In this document: positions 34,508 to 43,416 of the stretch, piece by piece | Numbering within the stretch: the first letter of the stretch is position 1 | How the letters are laid out: each line of letters starts with the position of its first letter | NCBI GenBank assembly: GCA_903927025.1 | Contig: CAIYLG010000026.1 | Location: 1 to 51,755, forward strand | Source: an uncultured Armatimonadota bacterium | GTDB taxonomy: Bacteria; Armatimonadota; Fimbriimonadia; Fimbriimonadales; Fimbriimonadaceae | Direction: 5' to 3' | DNA length: 51,755 nucleotides | The notes under the pieces: model-generated | Told to the model about the DNA's origin: nothing | Seen by the model: the letters and a program-made list of their open reading frames with translations, nothing else | Database searches by the model: none | Position numbers and translations under genes: made by a program

Positions 34508-34615
34508 TTGGGCTTCTGCACTAATATTTGAGCCAACGCCCTCGGTCGACGGTGTTCTGTGTCTTCGAATCGAACCCTTGCTGTTTCCACAGTTTTCTCC
34601 CCGGCAGAAGCCTAA
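34508..34615 (+). other. Long-range inverted repeat, possible structured RNA
   Basis: TTGGGCTTCTGC (34508-34519) pairs with GCAGAAGCCTAA (34604-34615) at 11 of 12 positions, and the odd pair is a G-T wobble. Between them lie smaller stems such as CTGT-TTCC-ACAG. The 645-base gap 34493-35137 has no supported gene, so a structured RNA is possible, but no known RNA class was recognised. Confidence 0.3.
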
Positions 34616-34635
34616 TGCAATCCAGTTTTCGGGAG

Positions 34636-34680
34636 GGACTCCTTCTCCTGCCAAACCTGGCGGGAGAGGCGGGATGAGGG
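34636..34680. repeat. Dispersed hairpin repeat, copy 3
   Basis: The core is TCTCCTGCCA-AACC-TGGCGGGAGA (one wobble in ten pairs), followed by GGCGGGATGAGGGTGG. It belongs to the same family as the copies at 204 and 341, and is the inverted partner of the copy at 34850-34900. Confidence 0.55.
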
Positions 34681-34849
34681 TGGAGATGTTAGGCGCGCCC
34701 CTGTCACCTTGCTGAATCTGGAACATGGAGAGGAGCCATTCAAAAATCCGATCTTTTCTGCGATAGCCCGCAACCAGTGTGAGGCAAGGCAGTTCAGGTT
34801 CGAAAGTTGCGGGTTTCCATTCAAATTTTGAGCCAGGGTCGCGCATTTC

Positions 34850-34900
34850 GGAACCACCCTCACCCTTCCCTCTCCCGCCGCTGGCAGGCAAGGGAACCGA
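34850..34900. repeat. Dispersed hairpin repeat, copy 4
   Basis: CCACCCTCACCC is followed by TTCCCTCTCCCGCC, a short loop and GGCAGGCAAGGGAA (34866-34896). Read on the minus strand it aligns with copy 3 through GGCGGGAGAGG and GATGAGGGTGG. The two face each other across about 170 bases. Confidence 0.55.
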
Positions 34901-35137
34901 TCCACGACGCTTGGCCCTGCTCAGTAAATTTCGGTAATCCGTCCGCACAAAGTGGCAAATCTCAAACTGGCTGGCACTAGGCTGAAGCCGATGGTGCCAT
35001 TAGGGGGCGTTAGAATCCGACATTTTATTGATTTCGTTCAGCTTTAGGACTTCTTGCGAAATCCGCAACACCTGTGCGGGTTGCGGGGTCAATCTTTTTT
35101 GAAACGGCAACGAATATCAACGGAGGAACGATATTTT
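34901..35137. other. Leader region without a gene
   Basis: This is the stretch before the Ser/Gly-rich protein. AT content rises after 35010, with TTTATTGATTTCG, TTAGGACTTC and TTTTTTGAAA, and probably includes the promoter and leader of that gene. No clear -35/-10 pair could be chosen. Confidence 0.3.
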
Positions 35138-36502
35138 ATGAAAATTCTAGCGAGGATTACGCTTTTGGCTTCGGCGTCGCTGATCTGTCTTGCGACCGCT
35201 GCAACTGCCAGCGCAGACCGTGTTTACTATCTGGTCGGTGTGCGCCACGTTTATCGAATCGGCCACGACAAGTACTTCCACGCGGATGAGCGGCGACAGA
35301 TTGAGCAGGACTACGCCGATCAGGTCTCCGCTGACAACTCGCATTATCAGTACGCCATCAACCACGGTTCCGACCCTAATGTAGAGGGTCCGCAGCTCGA
35401 CTCCGCCCTTCACGACCTTGCCGCTGAGCGCGAAACCAGACTGGGTTCACTCTATGAGCGTTGCGATTGGGTCCGTGAAAGACACCCTAGCTTCAACATC
35501 ACGGTAGACGGACCCTATCAGGTGATCGGTGTGGGCTACCACGTCTATCAGAACGCAGAGTATTGGGACAACTACGTTGCCTATGCTCCTTGGCCCGGCT
35601 ATGTTTGCGAGGGACCGAACCCTTACGGGTGGAACTATGGCGTGGTTTATGCGCCTGGCCTCTTCGTGAGCTGCTATCACGGCTGGTATGGCGGCTGGGT
35701 TGGTTTTGGAAGCCCCGCATTTGTTGGGTTTTATGGCTACGGCGGCCCCATCGTGTGCGCTGGCCTATCAATTCATATCGGAGGCGGCTTTGGCTTCAGC
35801 TATTACTCCAACCCGGGTCTCGGCGGATATTACCACGCAGGTCCTGGATACTTCGCTCGAGACGCCTTCCGAGGCGGGTATATCGCGGGACGACGCGATG
35901 CCCGGTTTGCGATGGCCAGACGAGCTGGATACGAAGCCGGATTCAACGCGATCCGCTCGGCAAGATCGGCTGGCTATGCCAGCGGCATCCGCGCAGGCGC
36001 TCGATCCACTTTCAGCAGCAGCACTCGCGGCTCCTCGACCAGCTTCGCTCACGGCGTCAACCGAGGCGGCAGCTTCTCTCACACGGCTCCGCCGGTGCGA
36101 ACAGGCAGTTCCTACTCGCACAGCACCACCGGCAACCGCGTAGGAAGCTTCAACCGAAGCGCGAATACGGTTCGTCCGGGCAGTTCCTACTCCCACACGC
36201 AGGTTCGTTCCACGTCCGGCTCAACCTATAACCGGACGGGAAGCTTCAGGCCCAGCACCCCAACCCGCAGCTCTGGATCCTCGTCCCCGAGCCCAAGCAG
36301 GTACGGGCATAGCTCCGGTAGCTTCCGCCCAAGCGGCAGCAGACCGTCGGGCTCCTTTGGTCACAGCTCTCCGGGCAGGAGTTCGGGCAGCTTCGGCCGA
36401 CCCTCGACTCCTGCAAGTCACGGGTCGTTCGGCGGTAGCCGGCCAAGCGGCGGCGGCCGATCCAGCGGTGGCGGCGGCGGCGGACGCAAGCGCGGCGGCT
36501 AG
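35138..36502 (+). CDS. Secreted protein with a long Ser/Gly-rich C-terminal half
   Basis: A signal peptide (ARITLLASASLICLATAATASA) leads into a folded region of about 110 residues (YYLVGVRHVYRIGHDKYFHADERRQIEQDY), then a Tyr/Gly/Trp-rich middle (WPGYVCEGPNPYGWNYG, GWYGGWVGFG). From about residue 290 the sequence is low-complexity: GSYSHS, GSFNRS, GSFRPS and GSFGHS motifs recur roughly every 15-25 residues and the protein ends GGGGGRKRGG. The repeats suggest a flexible or cell-surface segment. The start is fixed by CGGAGGAACG. No function recognised. Confidence 0.7.
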   Translation: MKILARITLLASASLICLATAATASADRVYYLVGVRHVYRIGHDKYFHADERRQIEQDYADQVSADNSHYQYAINHGSDPNVEGPQLDSALHDLAAERETRLGSLYERCDWVRERHPSFNITVDGPYQVIGVGYHVYQNAEYWDNYVAYAPWPGYVCEGPNPYGWNYGVVYAPGLFVSCYHGWYGGWVGFGSPAFVGFYGYGGPIVCAGLSIHIGGGFGFSYYSNPGLGGYYHAGPGYFARDAFRGGYIAGRRDARFAMARRAGYEAGFNAIRSARSAGYASGIRAGARSTFSSSTRGSSTSFAHGVNRGGSFSHTAPPVRTGSSYSHSTTGNRVGSFNRSANTVRPGSSYSHTQVRSTSGSTYNRTGSFRPSTPTRSSGSSSPSPSRYGHSSGSFRPSGSRPSGSFGHSSPGRSSGSFGRPSTPASHGSFGGSRPSGGGRSSGGGGGGRKRGG

Positions 36503-36521
36503 TTCGCCAAGCTTTTTCGCA

Positions 36522-36561
36522 AAATAGCGGCTCAAGATCGTTAGATCTTGGGCCGCTATTT
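36522..36561. terminator. Bidirectional rho-independent terminator
   Basis: AAATAGCGGCTCAAGATC (36522-36539), loop GTTA, and GATCTTGGGCCGCTATTT (36544-36561) form an 18-bp stem with a single wobble. It lies between convergent genes, and the A- and T-rich stem ends suit both strands. Confidence 0.85.
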
Positions 36562-36599
36562 CGCCTTAGGAGCGTCAACTGGAAGCATCCGATACAGCG

Positions 36600-37088
36600 C
36601 TAGTCCGATTGATGAGCGCGGGAATTTATCCCCAGAACATACATCTTCAACGCCTTCTCAGGGTTTGGGCCATCGACTCGGAGGTAGATAATCGGCGCAT
36701 CGGGGTCTATGCCAGCGTATGCAGGCGGCTTTGCTTCGAGCAGTTCTCGAATGATTCGAGATCCCTTGGCATCGCTTGAAAAGACGGGAATCACCCCAAA
36801 CCAGTGTCGCTTTTTGACCTTTGCGGTGCGAATGAAGCGAAACAGGCTTTCACCGGAAGGACTGTCTCCAAGCGGCTCACATAGGCACGCTTCATGACTG
36901 AGCAGGTATTCAGCTCGACGCGCATCGGAACTCTTCGCCGCCAACTTCTTGAGCTGACTATCGATTTTGTCGATGGCAGCCATGCGCTGCTGAGGTGTCA
37001 CGCTAAAGTGAAACGTACCGGGCGGCAAATCCTGTTGGAGGAATGCCACACCTGTGCTCAGGAACATACCAAAGATCGGGATCAACAA
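36600..37088 (-). CDS. Secreted hypothetical protein
   Basis: A short signal (PIFGMFLSTGVAFLQQ) precedes about 145 residues. Visible parts are VTPQQRMAAIDKIDSQLKKLAAKSSD (helical), SHEACLCEPLGDSPSGESLFRFI and RHWFGVIPVFSSDAKGSRIIRELLEAKPPAYAGIDP. The ACLC pair may be redox or metal related. It is not recognised. The start is TTG 37088 with a GGGAG site at 8 bases. Confidence 0.55.
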   Translation of the reverse strand: MLIPIFGMFLSTGVAFLQQDLPPGTFHFSVTPQQRMAAIDKIDSQLKKLAAKSSDARRAEYLLSHEACLCEPLGDSPSGESLFRFIRTAKVKKRHWFGVIPVFSSDAKGSRIIRELLEAKPPAYAGIDPDAPIIYLRVDGPNPEKALKMYVLGINSRAHQSD

Positions 37089-37127
37089 GTTCTACTCCCT
37101 TGATGGATGCAGGAAATTTAAAGGGCT

Positions 37128-37910
37128 CTATTTTGCTGAGGTTGCCATCTTTACCAGTTCCTGAACCTCACCCATACCGAGGGCTCGGTTGTAGATGCGA
37201 AGGTCATTGATGATTCCATTCCAGCCAAAGTTGTAGCGCGAATTTGGAAAGCCGTTGTTGGTGCCGATTCCAACGCCCGCATGCTGACCGTCAACGAGTG
37301 GGACCAGCGGTGTCAGGGTGAACTTGTCACCCGCACTCGCAACCACTTTTCCATCCATATAAAGCTTCTGGCTACCGGTTTTCTTGTCGTAGGTCGCTGT
37401 GATCAAAACAAATTTGCGGAGGGGCATCGGCGCCTGGATTTCGGACAGGTTGTCTCGCTCACCGGTGGTTAAAAACGCCATTTTGCCTTCTGGATTCACC
37501 TGAAGCGCATACGGATCCATTCCGTTTCGGTCGTCGCCGTTAAAAATGATGGAAGACCAAAGCTTGCTGGAGGCGGGATATGACCTCAGGTAGACCCAAG
37601 CGCTTATTGTAAAGGATGCGTCAAATTGAAGGTCCCGGGGGGAGCGGATGTAGATCCCGGTCGTCGCTCCATCCAGATCGATGCCATATCCCATCACCGC
37701 CGGTACATATTCGTACGGGCCCTGGGGAGTGAGATCGATTTCGCCAGCCGAGTCCATGGCGTTGCCGTTGAACTTCCACCAGTGAATCAATCCTTTGGTC
37801 AGCTTCGCCTGATCCAGGGTTGCGCGAGCCATCCCGTTGGGAGTTGCGGCCAGCACAGCGGCGCATAAGAGGCCGACCGCGACCGAGGTAAGAATCTTTG
37901 GATGGGTCAT
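37128..37910 (-). CDS. Secreted LamG/concanavalin-like lectin-fold protein
   Basis: A signal peptide (SVAVGLLCAAVLAATPNGMA) is followed by one LamG-3 domain: LIHWWKFNGNAMDSAG, YGIDLDGATTGIYI, FTISAWVYLRSYPASSKLWSSII in pieces, FVLITATYDKKTGSQKLYMDGKVVA in pieces, and the family ending GIINDLRIYNRALGMGEVQEL. LamG modules bind carbohydrate or protein ligands outside the cell. No catalytic domain is attached. A TATAAT box lies 36 bases upstream. Confidence 0.82.
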   Translation of the reverse strand: MTHPKILTSVAVGLLCAAVLAATPNGMARATLDQAKLTKGLIHWWKFNGNAMDSAGEIDLTPQGPYEYVPAVMGYGIDLDGATTGIYIRSPRDLQFDASFTISAWVYLRSYPASSKLWSSIIFNGDDRNGMDPYALQVNPEGKMAFLTTGERDNLSEIQAPMPLRKFVLITATYDKKTGSQKLYMDGKVVASAGDKFTLTPLVPLVDGQHAGVGIGTNNGFPNSRYNFGWNGIINDLRIYNRALGMGEVQELVKMATSAK

Positions 37911-37946
37911 GGTAATAAATCGATTCGCCTGAGAATTGACGTTTCA

Positions 37947-37952
37947 ATTATA
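37947..37952 (-). promoter_or_regulatory. TATAAT -10 box of the LamG gene
   Basis: A perfect TATAAT on the minus strand lies 36 bases before ATG 37910. No good -35 hexamer was found at 16-18 bases. An ATTGA-CGTT-TCAAT inverted repeat immediately downstream could be a control site. Confidence 0.45.
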
Positions 37953-38068
37953 GGTGGGTTTTGGCAAATAGCCGAAGATCGTGAGAGTCTTGTCACGTCG
38001 TCCATGCAGGACAAGTTGGCACTAAGTGTCCTATTGCCATAAGATGAAGTGTTGCGAGGCGAACGGAG

Positions 38069-39250
38069 ATGCAGGCGGAAGTCCAATTTACTGAATCAGT
38101 TGTAGCGAAGTCGGCAAATGCACCTCGGTTTGGTCTTCTCTTTCTGAGCCTTGTATGCCTTGCCTTGGGATTCTATGCCTACTTCGGTATCGCGCAACTG
38201 GTGCCACTTGAGATCCGATGGCTGGTGGCGTGGGGAACTGGGCTTGCGGCTTCCTTCTTGACAGTCGTGAGATTTCGAAGAAATGACAGAATCCTCGCTT
38301 CACTGGCACTTGCCTGTTCAATGGCAGGATGCTGGATGCCAATCGCAAGATTCTATGACGTAAACCACACGTACCCATGGGTGATGGTTGGGACACTTGC
38401 AATCACGATGATCGCTGGCGGTCTGATGTGCCGCCTGCGCGTGATTCCGATTCTGGCAACGCTGTTTCTGCTCTCCTGGTTTGGTGGCACCGTCTTGCCG
38501 CCTCAGGCCCACTACCCGGTGGTGAAAGAGGCAGATGGGATTCGCTGTACGCTGAAGTCTCCGCAGGAGATCGACTTTCAAGCCGTGGATTGCAGCGATA
38601 TCTCACTTCAGATCGACGAAAATAACGTGCAGTCAAATGCTTCCATCGGACCATTGATCCAAACCGACAACTTGCTCCGAAGGAGGTTCACGCTTGAAAA
38701 CGCGATGATTCACGGCAGAGACAGGTCTTTTGTTGCGCTAAACCCACAGGTGGAGAAGCCGGTTTGGTCCCGGTCAGTTCGCCTGCAATTCGATGTGCAG
38801 CGGTGGCCCAAAGTGCCGGCATGTGAAGTCACAATTCCTTTAAAATCCACCCTTGACGATTCTTTTCAAGCAAGCCAAGGCGAGTTTGATCTCTCAGCTA
38901 ACCAGGTGCGTTGGACTTCTTCTGCTCACACCGAGTTTCAAGTGAACCTATTCTACAACCGCATCAAACGGCAGACTGGAGCGGACGCAAGAGCGAGCAT
39001 GTACGACCCGACTCCCTACCTGCTGACAGGTAAGGAGTACCGAATCATTGATGATCGGGGAATGAAGGTCGAACCACAGAGGATTGCCGATGGTGTTGAT
39101 CCGATCGACGGTGCCTATCGAAGCGGAGTCTCTCCGCTCCTGCGCATTGGCTTTTGGTCTCGAATGCCAAAGTGGATCAAGATTCAAGTTTTCAACCCAG
39201 ATGATCTGGGCAAGAACCGAACCACGTTTGACTTTGGTCGATTGCCATAG
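38069..39250 (+). CDS. Membrane protein with a C-terminal soluble domain, unknown function
   Basis: Five membrane helices fill the first 150 residues (FGLLFLSLVCLALGFYAYF, WLVAWGTGLAASFLTVV, LASLALACSMAGCWMPIA, MVGTLAITMIAGGLMC, VIPILATLFLLSWFGGTVL). A soluble domain of about 240 residues follows, with no recognised motif. Orientation rules would place it outside the membrane if the N terminus is inside. A GAGG sequence about 12 bases upstream may act as ribosome site. It is a single gene with its own start. Confidence 0.65.
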   Translation: MQAEVQFTESVVAKSANAPRFGLLFLSLVCLALGFYAYFGIAQLVPLEIRWLVAWGTGLAASFLTVVRFRRNDRILASLALACSMAGCWMPIARFYDVNHTYPWVMVGTLAITMIAGGLMCRLRVIPILATLFLLSWFGGTVLPPQAHYPVVKEADGIRCTLKSPQEIDFQAVDCSDISLQIDENNVQSNASIGPLIQTDNLLRRRFTLENAMIHGRDRSFVALNPQVEKPVWSRSVRLQFDVQRWPKVPACEVTIPLKSTLDDSFQASQGEFDLSANQVRWTSSAHTEFQVNLFYNRIKRQTGADARASMYDPTPYLLTGKEYRIIDDRGMKVEPQRIADGVDPIDGAYRSGVSPLLRIGFWSRMPKWIKIQVFNPDDLGKNRTTFDFGRLP

Positions 39251-39300
39251 GTGGGTGCAGAAGCCGCTTCCGGACGCCCACCCGAATCAATCGCTTGGCC

Positions 39301-39879
39301 CTACTTTGTTGTCGCAACCGTGACGGAGATCTTGTTGGAGGTGCCGTCTTTGCTGACCATCAAAGTCTCTGCCTTCTTTCCAGATTTCCAAGTCGCCATC
39401 GCCATGGTGTCGGTGGTCATGGACGACGCTGGCTTACCCAGCTTTCCGGTATAGAAATCGACCACCTTGGCGGCGGCATCGGTCGTCACACGGTTGGACA
39501 TCACCGTGGTTCCCTTGTCCGTAGCGCTCTTCAGGCTGTCTTTGCTTTCCGTGCTTCCAGGATAAAACGGCAATCCCAAGTCCGCCTCGGAAACGCCGGT
39601 ACCCATCTCAAGGGTGTTGCCCTGGCTGTCGTGCGCCTTCACCGTGCCGTTATCGGCAACATACTCCGAAGCGCCATTGCTGGACTTGATGGTCATCTTC
39701 TTGCCATCACCCGAAACGGTGGCCGTGTTTCCTTGGGAATCAGTCGTCTCGATCTTTGCACCTGGTTCGACCGTCACCTTGGTTCCGTCGCTGGCGGTCA
39801 CCGTGTGGCTGCAGCCAAACAATGCGAGAGGCGCTAAGAGAAATCCAAGGCGGGCGGAAGTTGCTACTTTGCTAAACAT
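39301..39879 (-). CDS. Lipoprotein, hypothetical
   Basis: The signal peptide ends in the lipobox LALFGC. The mature part starts with about five short repeats of a DGTKVTVEPG / DSQGNTATVSG / DGKKMTIKSS / DNGTVKAHDSQGNTLEM type, a beta-rich strip. A second domain begins GLPFYPGST and continues VVDFYTGKLGKP and ATWKSGKKAETLMVSKD, resembling small periplasmic proteins of unknown function. A good TTGTTA-17-CATAAT promoter lies upstream and a GAGG ribosome site precedes the ATG. Confidence 0.72.
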   Translation of the reverse strand: MFSKVATSARLGFLLAPLALFGCSHTVTASDGTKVTVEPGAKIETTDSQGNTATVSGDGKKMTIKSSNGASEYVADNGTVKAHDSQGNTLEMGTGVSEADLGLPFYPGSTESKDSLKSATDKGTTVMSNRVTTDAAAKVVDFYTGKLGKPASSMTTDTMAMATWKSGKKAETLMVSKDGTSNKISVTVATTK

Positions 39880-39890
39880 GACTTGTCCTC

Positions 39891-39919
39891 ATTATGCAAT
39901 GGTCATGCAAAGTTAACAA
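39891..39919 (-). promoter_or_regulatory. Sigma-70-type promoter of the lipoprotein gene
   Basis: On the minus strand, TTGTTA (39919-39914), a 17-base spacer and CATAAT (39896-39891) make a near-consensus promoter. It overlaps the last codons of the flavin oxidoreductase gene, so the lipoprotein is transcribed on its own. Confidence 0.6.
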
Positions 39920-40922
39920 GGCTTTGGCCCGCCCAACACTCGGCGAGCAGTTCGAGCGACTTCAACCTGGCATCCAAGTCGAAAATCCGCGCCGTGACCA
40001 TGATTTCGTCCGCTCGGGTCTGCTCGGCAAATTCCTCAAGATCAGCGCGAACACTCTTAGGACTGCCGACAAAGGAACAGCTGAGGAACCCATCCACAAA
40101 CTCATGCTCCTCGGGAGTCCAATGGGCATCGACATCAACAATCGGCGGCTGCATCTTGCCACGCTTGCCTTTCCCCAGGTTCCAGACCCCGATTCGCGCC
40201 GAGGAGAACAGGTTGTAAGCCTCTTCATCCGTTTCCGCAACCACGACGTTGGCGGCTGCCATCGCATGGGGCTTCGGCCACTCAGCCGAAGGTCGATATT
40301 CGCGTCGATAGATATCAAGGGCACGATACAACAGCTCGGGTGCAAAGTGCGAGGCAAAGGCAAACGGGAGGCCCAAGTGAGCCGCAAGCTGGGCGCTGTA
40401 CAGGCTGGAGCCAAGCAGCCAAATTGGCACATGCAGACCGACACCGGGCACCGCTTGGACCGCCTGGTTCGGCACCGCATCTCCGAAGTACATCTGGAGC
40501 TCCTGCACGTCCTGGGGGAACGTATCCATTGGTCCCGCATCGAGGTTGCGGCGAAGGGCGCGAGCCGTCAATCGGTCCGTGCCTGGAGCACGACCCAGCC
40601 CCAAATCAATTCGGCCAGGGTAAAGCGCCTCCAGCGTTCCGAATTGCTCGGCAATCACGAGTGGAGAGTGGTTCGGCAACATAATTCCGCCTGCTCCAAC
40701 CCGAATCGACTCCGTACCACCCGCAATAAAGGCGAGCGCAACCGAAGTCGCCGCACTCGCGATTCCCTCCATGTTGTGGTGCTCCGCCATCCAAAAGCGC
40801 TTAAAACCCAACCGCTCCGCCTGACGAGCCAAAGTTAAGCTGTCCAACAGCGCCTCACGGGGAGATTCGCCCTCCCGCACAAAGGAGAGGTCGAGAACGG
40901 AGAGCGGGATATTGGTAGGCAT
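39903..40922 (-). CDS. Luciferase-like (LLM class) flavin-dependent oxidoreductase
   Basis: A TIM-barrel flavin monooxygenase of the bacterial luciferase family (the MsnO8/YhbW-type group). Features are [36 protein letters not shown] near the start, [41 protein letters not shown] at about residues 75-115, and [15 protein letters not shown]. Such enzymes use reduced flavin and oxygen; the true substrate is rarely known. Length is 339 residues. An AAGG site lies seven bases before the ATG. Confidence 0.88.
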   Translation of the reverse strand: MPTNIPLSVLDLSFVREGESPREALLDSLTLARQAERLGFKRFWMAEHHNMEGIASAATSVALAFIAGGTESIRVGAGGIMLPNHSPLVIAEQFGTLEALYPGRIDLGLGRAPGTDRLTARALRRNLDAGPMDTFPQDVQELQMYFGDAVPNQAVQAVPGVGLHVPIWLLGSSLYSAQLAAHLGLPFAFASHFAPELLYRALDIYRREYRPSAEWPKPHAMAAANVVVAETDEEAYNLFSSARIGVWNLGKGKRGKMQPPIVDVDAHWTPEEHEFVDGFLSCSFVGSPKSVRADLEEFAEQTRADEIMVTARIFDLDARLKSLELLAECWAGQSLVNFA

Positions 40923-41280
40923 CGCTACCTTGACTCTACGTAGTCAGCAACCTCAGCCTCTTACCGTGAGGCTTGCCTCCAACCCAATCCCCCTCCCTCG
41001 GAGGGGTGGACAGCTCGACTTACACCCCATGTACCCAGAATACGGTTCAAGATGCAGCCAGGTTTAGCGAACTGGCCGCCAAGGCGCTCAGCCTTGATAT
41101 CTGCCGTTCCGAGAATACGAGAGCTGCCTATACGCCTCTTTCCGAGTGTTATCCAGCCTCGGATGACGTCGGATGACCCCCTGAGCGTGCCGGACCGCAT
41201 CCTGCTTCTGGCCAAGCGCATCGAGATCCTGCGAGAGGGCGATGCGGTTGGAATCGTCAGCCGGACTTCTTTTATCATGA
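40923..41280. other. Intergenic region with no supported gene
   Basis: Overlapping frames on both strands are open here, but none has protein-like composition throughout. A short G/C hairpin (CCCCTCC-CTC-GGAGGGG) lies near 40990, and the direct repeat GGATGAC occurs twice around 41160. It may be a decayed gene or spacer. Confidence 0.35.
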
Positions 41281-41625
41281 TCAGGCAGGTTTTGATTTCT
41301 TCCGCGTAGCCGCATTCGGGAGCTCGTAAGGCAACTTTCTGACCAGGTTGATTGATTCAGTGAAGTTCTGCCGAGATGAATCAAACGTATTCCAACCTGC
41401 ATAACCGCCAAGAATGAGATACCCGAGCGGGTTCCGGAAGGTATCCGACCCCTGCTTGTCGCGGAGTCGCCCGAACGCCAAAGACTGATTGAACGCGTGT
41501 TTGAACCTTCTGAAATGAACATCAGCGGGGTTGAAACCCATGTCTAAAAGCGGGCTAAATTGCCCGCGCGCCCATTGGTCCGTCTTATCCAAAAGACATC
41601 CAAACCTCAAGAAATAGAAATCCAT
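41281..41625 (-). CDS. Possible small hypothetical protein
   Basis: The 114-residue reading frame has protein-like composition: MDFYFLRFGCLLDKTD, then PADVHFRRFKHAFNQSLAFGRLRDKQ and NPLGYLILGGYAGWNTFD, ending in KKSKPA. No family recognised. It starts at ATG 41625 (a TTG 15 bases further upstream is also possible) with no clear ribosome site. It could be a real gene or a chance frame. Confidence 0.4.
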   Translation of the reverse strand: MDFYFLRFGCLLDKTDQWARGQFSPLLDMGFNPADVHFRRFKHAFNQSLAFGRLRDKQGSDTFRNPLGYLILGGYAGWNTFDSSRQNFTESINLVRKLPYELPNAATRKKSKPA

Positions 41626-41688
41626 CTTGCTAAAGCACAAATAGATGCGCTGATGCGGATTTACTGAAACAATCCTCGAAACGAATTC

Positions 41689-43314
41689 TCACTCCAATAC
41701 GACGGTATACGTTGCCGCTTCTGCCACGCTGAGGCCGAAGAGGAGGCGTTGGCTGGGGGTGACTGTGTTCTTATCGTTGACGGAGGACACCTTGGCCAGG
41801 AATCCCATGCCGCGAAGGTCGCCTGAAACGAGGAAGTCTACGATTCGGCCGTAGAAAGCAAGCGACGCGGAGCCGAAAAACGGGGCCTGAACAACGGCGT
41901 TGGAGAACAGTTGGCGCTGGTTTGCATCCATGTTGGTCACATTGATGCCATCTGCCATTGCGGTAGGAATCTCCCGGCCCCTTAGCGTCGAATAGAATTG
42001 AAGGGCTGGCATGGAGCGCTCGAAGAGCTGGGTCGGAAACTGAGCGAGAACCTCTTCCTTCAACTCCAAAACCCGGGCTTGGGGCGGGGTCAGCTTGGCG
42101 ACGAACGAGGCGTAGTCCGCAATGCTCAACTCGGACTTCTCCGATTTTTTCTCCAGCGGCTGAAAGGCGGATTCTGGCGTCTCAAACTTTCTCAACCGCC
42201 AAAATCCACCATGACGGGACATCACAATGCCGTCGTCGAAACGAGTGAAAACGTGACATTCCTGCTTCATTTGGGCCAGCCAATTAATGTAGGAAGAACC
42301 TAAACGGGTGGGGGCTCGACCAGGGGCGGGGACGCGAAATGCATCCGCAATGATCGGCACTCCGGTTGCATCAAACGCCATCTCGTAAAGGTCCGAGATC
42401 GAAACGCGCTTGCTGTAGTAGGGAGATACGGCTGTGGCGGGGACCGTCAGAACATTCTCCCAACCACCCCCAGTCGGCACCGGCTGGTCCCAGGCGAGAA
42501 CGGCTTTTCCAAAAGGCATTGCCGCCAATTTGCTGTTTGGAGTGGGATCTGCCACCACTTCGGTTGGCCGCTTGCCAAACGTTCTAGCCGCCCCACGAAA
42601 GGTGTATCGCACCTGATACAGCAAAGGATCGACCTGCATGAAGATTGGAATCGCGGCCCGAGATACGGGAGCGCGCCTTCCTCCCCGAGTCGGGGCGGAA
42701 GGGTCAACGGGCACCGCCGTGATCGCGTTCATGCTGGGGTCCCTTGCCGCGACCACATCTCCGCGCCAAAACGCCGAAGCCTGCTGATTTCCCAGTGAGC
42801 CGATCACCTGCCCAAGCACGGCGGCATTGATTTTGGCCATACGGGGAGCGCCTGCACCCGCTTTGGGTGCTTCTTCGGGACCGTTTGCATCCACCAGCTT
42901 CTTCACCTCGTCCGAGAGCTCCTGGAGCGCGATCTCATCCTCTTTTGCCACAAACTTCTCTCGGTCATGCGTGGCTTCAAGCGTCATGTGCAGCCGCCAC
43001 AGATCGCCGTCATGCACCCACTCGCAACCCAGGACGGACGCGATCTTTTCCAGCACAAGGCCGGCTGGAATCTTCTTAACGAGCACTGTTACCTTTAGGT
43101 CGTTGATCGGCTCGACGCTGGCGAGCTTGACCCCTGTAAGCTTCGATATCTCCTTGAGCGCATCTGGAAGCTGGGCGACTTTGAGCTTGATTGAAATCGG
43201 TTTGCCTAAGCTGGTGTCATGGGCGATATCCGCCGACTGGGCACAGGCCCATCCGGAAAGGCACGCCAAGAGGAGAGGAAGCGCGACTCGGCGAAGCAGG
43301 TTGGATGGGGTCAT
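41689..43314 (-). CDS. Secreted STN-domain protein, paralogue B
   Basis: A signal peptide (VALPLLLACLSGWACAQS) is followed by an STN-like (secretin/TonB short N-terminal) domain: ISIKLKVAQLPDALKEISKLTGVKLASVEPINDLKVTVLV, in pieces, ending GCEWVHDGDLWRL. A helical linker and a large unrecognised domain follow. The latter includes GVPIIADAFRVPAPG, NWLAQMKQECHVFTRFDDGIVMSRHGGFWRLRKFETPESAF in pieces. The upstream neighbour has the same layout, so the two are diverged duplicates. STN domains occur in secretins and TonB receptors, but no secretin barrel is present here. Function unknown. Confidence 0.7.
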   Translation of the reverse strand: MTPSNLLRRVALPLLLACLSGWACAQSADIAHDTSLGKPISIKLKVAQLPDALKEISKLTGVKLASVEPINDLKVTVLVKKIPAGLVLEKIASVLGCEWVHDGDLWRLHMTLEATHDREKFVAKEDEIALQELSDEVKKLVDANGPEEAPKAGAGAPRMAKINAAVLGQVIGSLGNQQASAFWRGDVVAARDPSMNAITAVPVDPSAPTRGGRRAPVSRAAIPIFMQVDPLLYQVRYTFRGAARTFGKRPTEVVADPTPNSKLAAMPFGKAVLAWDQPVPTGGGWENVLTVPATAVSPYYSKRVSISDLYEMAFDATGVPIIADAFRVPAPGRAPTRLGSSYINWLAQMKQECHVFTRFDDGIVMSRHGGFWRLRKFETPESAFQPLEKKSEKSELSIADYASFVAKLTPPQARVLELKEEVLAQFPTQLFERSMPALQFYSTLRGREIPTAMADGINVTNMDANQRQLFSNAVVQAPFFGSASLAFYGRIVDFLVSGDLRGMGFLAKVSSVNDKNTVTPSQRLLFGLSVAEAATYTVVLE

Positions 43315-43416
43315 GGTTATCGGACGCCTAGAACGCCCCTCAGTTACTCAAAGGCCTATCATTTTGGCGCGTGGGCAGGGCCTCTCCAGCCGCTTTTGGC
43401 ACTGCAGATGCGACCG

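Noticed and set aside
34555-34590. TTCGAATCGAACCC resembling a tRNA T-loop
   Set aside because: No acceptor, D or anticodon stems could be built around it.
34310-34948. 212-codon minus-strand frame
   Set aside because: It overlaps the end of a better-supported plus-strand gene and translates two copies of the dispersed hairpin repeat (PLPASGGRGKGEGG, PPLPPGLAGEG), a common false frame.
36000-36490. Repetitive DNA in the Ser/Gly-rich gene as a possible CRISPR-like array
   Set aside because: Repeats are imperfect, differ in spacing and keep the reading frame, so they code for protein repeats.
39894-40838. 314-codon plus-strand frame antisense to the luciferase-like gene
   Set aside because: Basic, low-complexity translation with no motifs; the minus-strand gene has clear family signatures.
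41088-41522. 144-codon minus-strand frame
   Set aside because: Ser/Arg-rich without motifs, and it competes with another frame at 41281-41625 that looks more protein-like. It may be part of a decayed gene.
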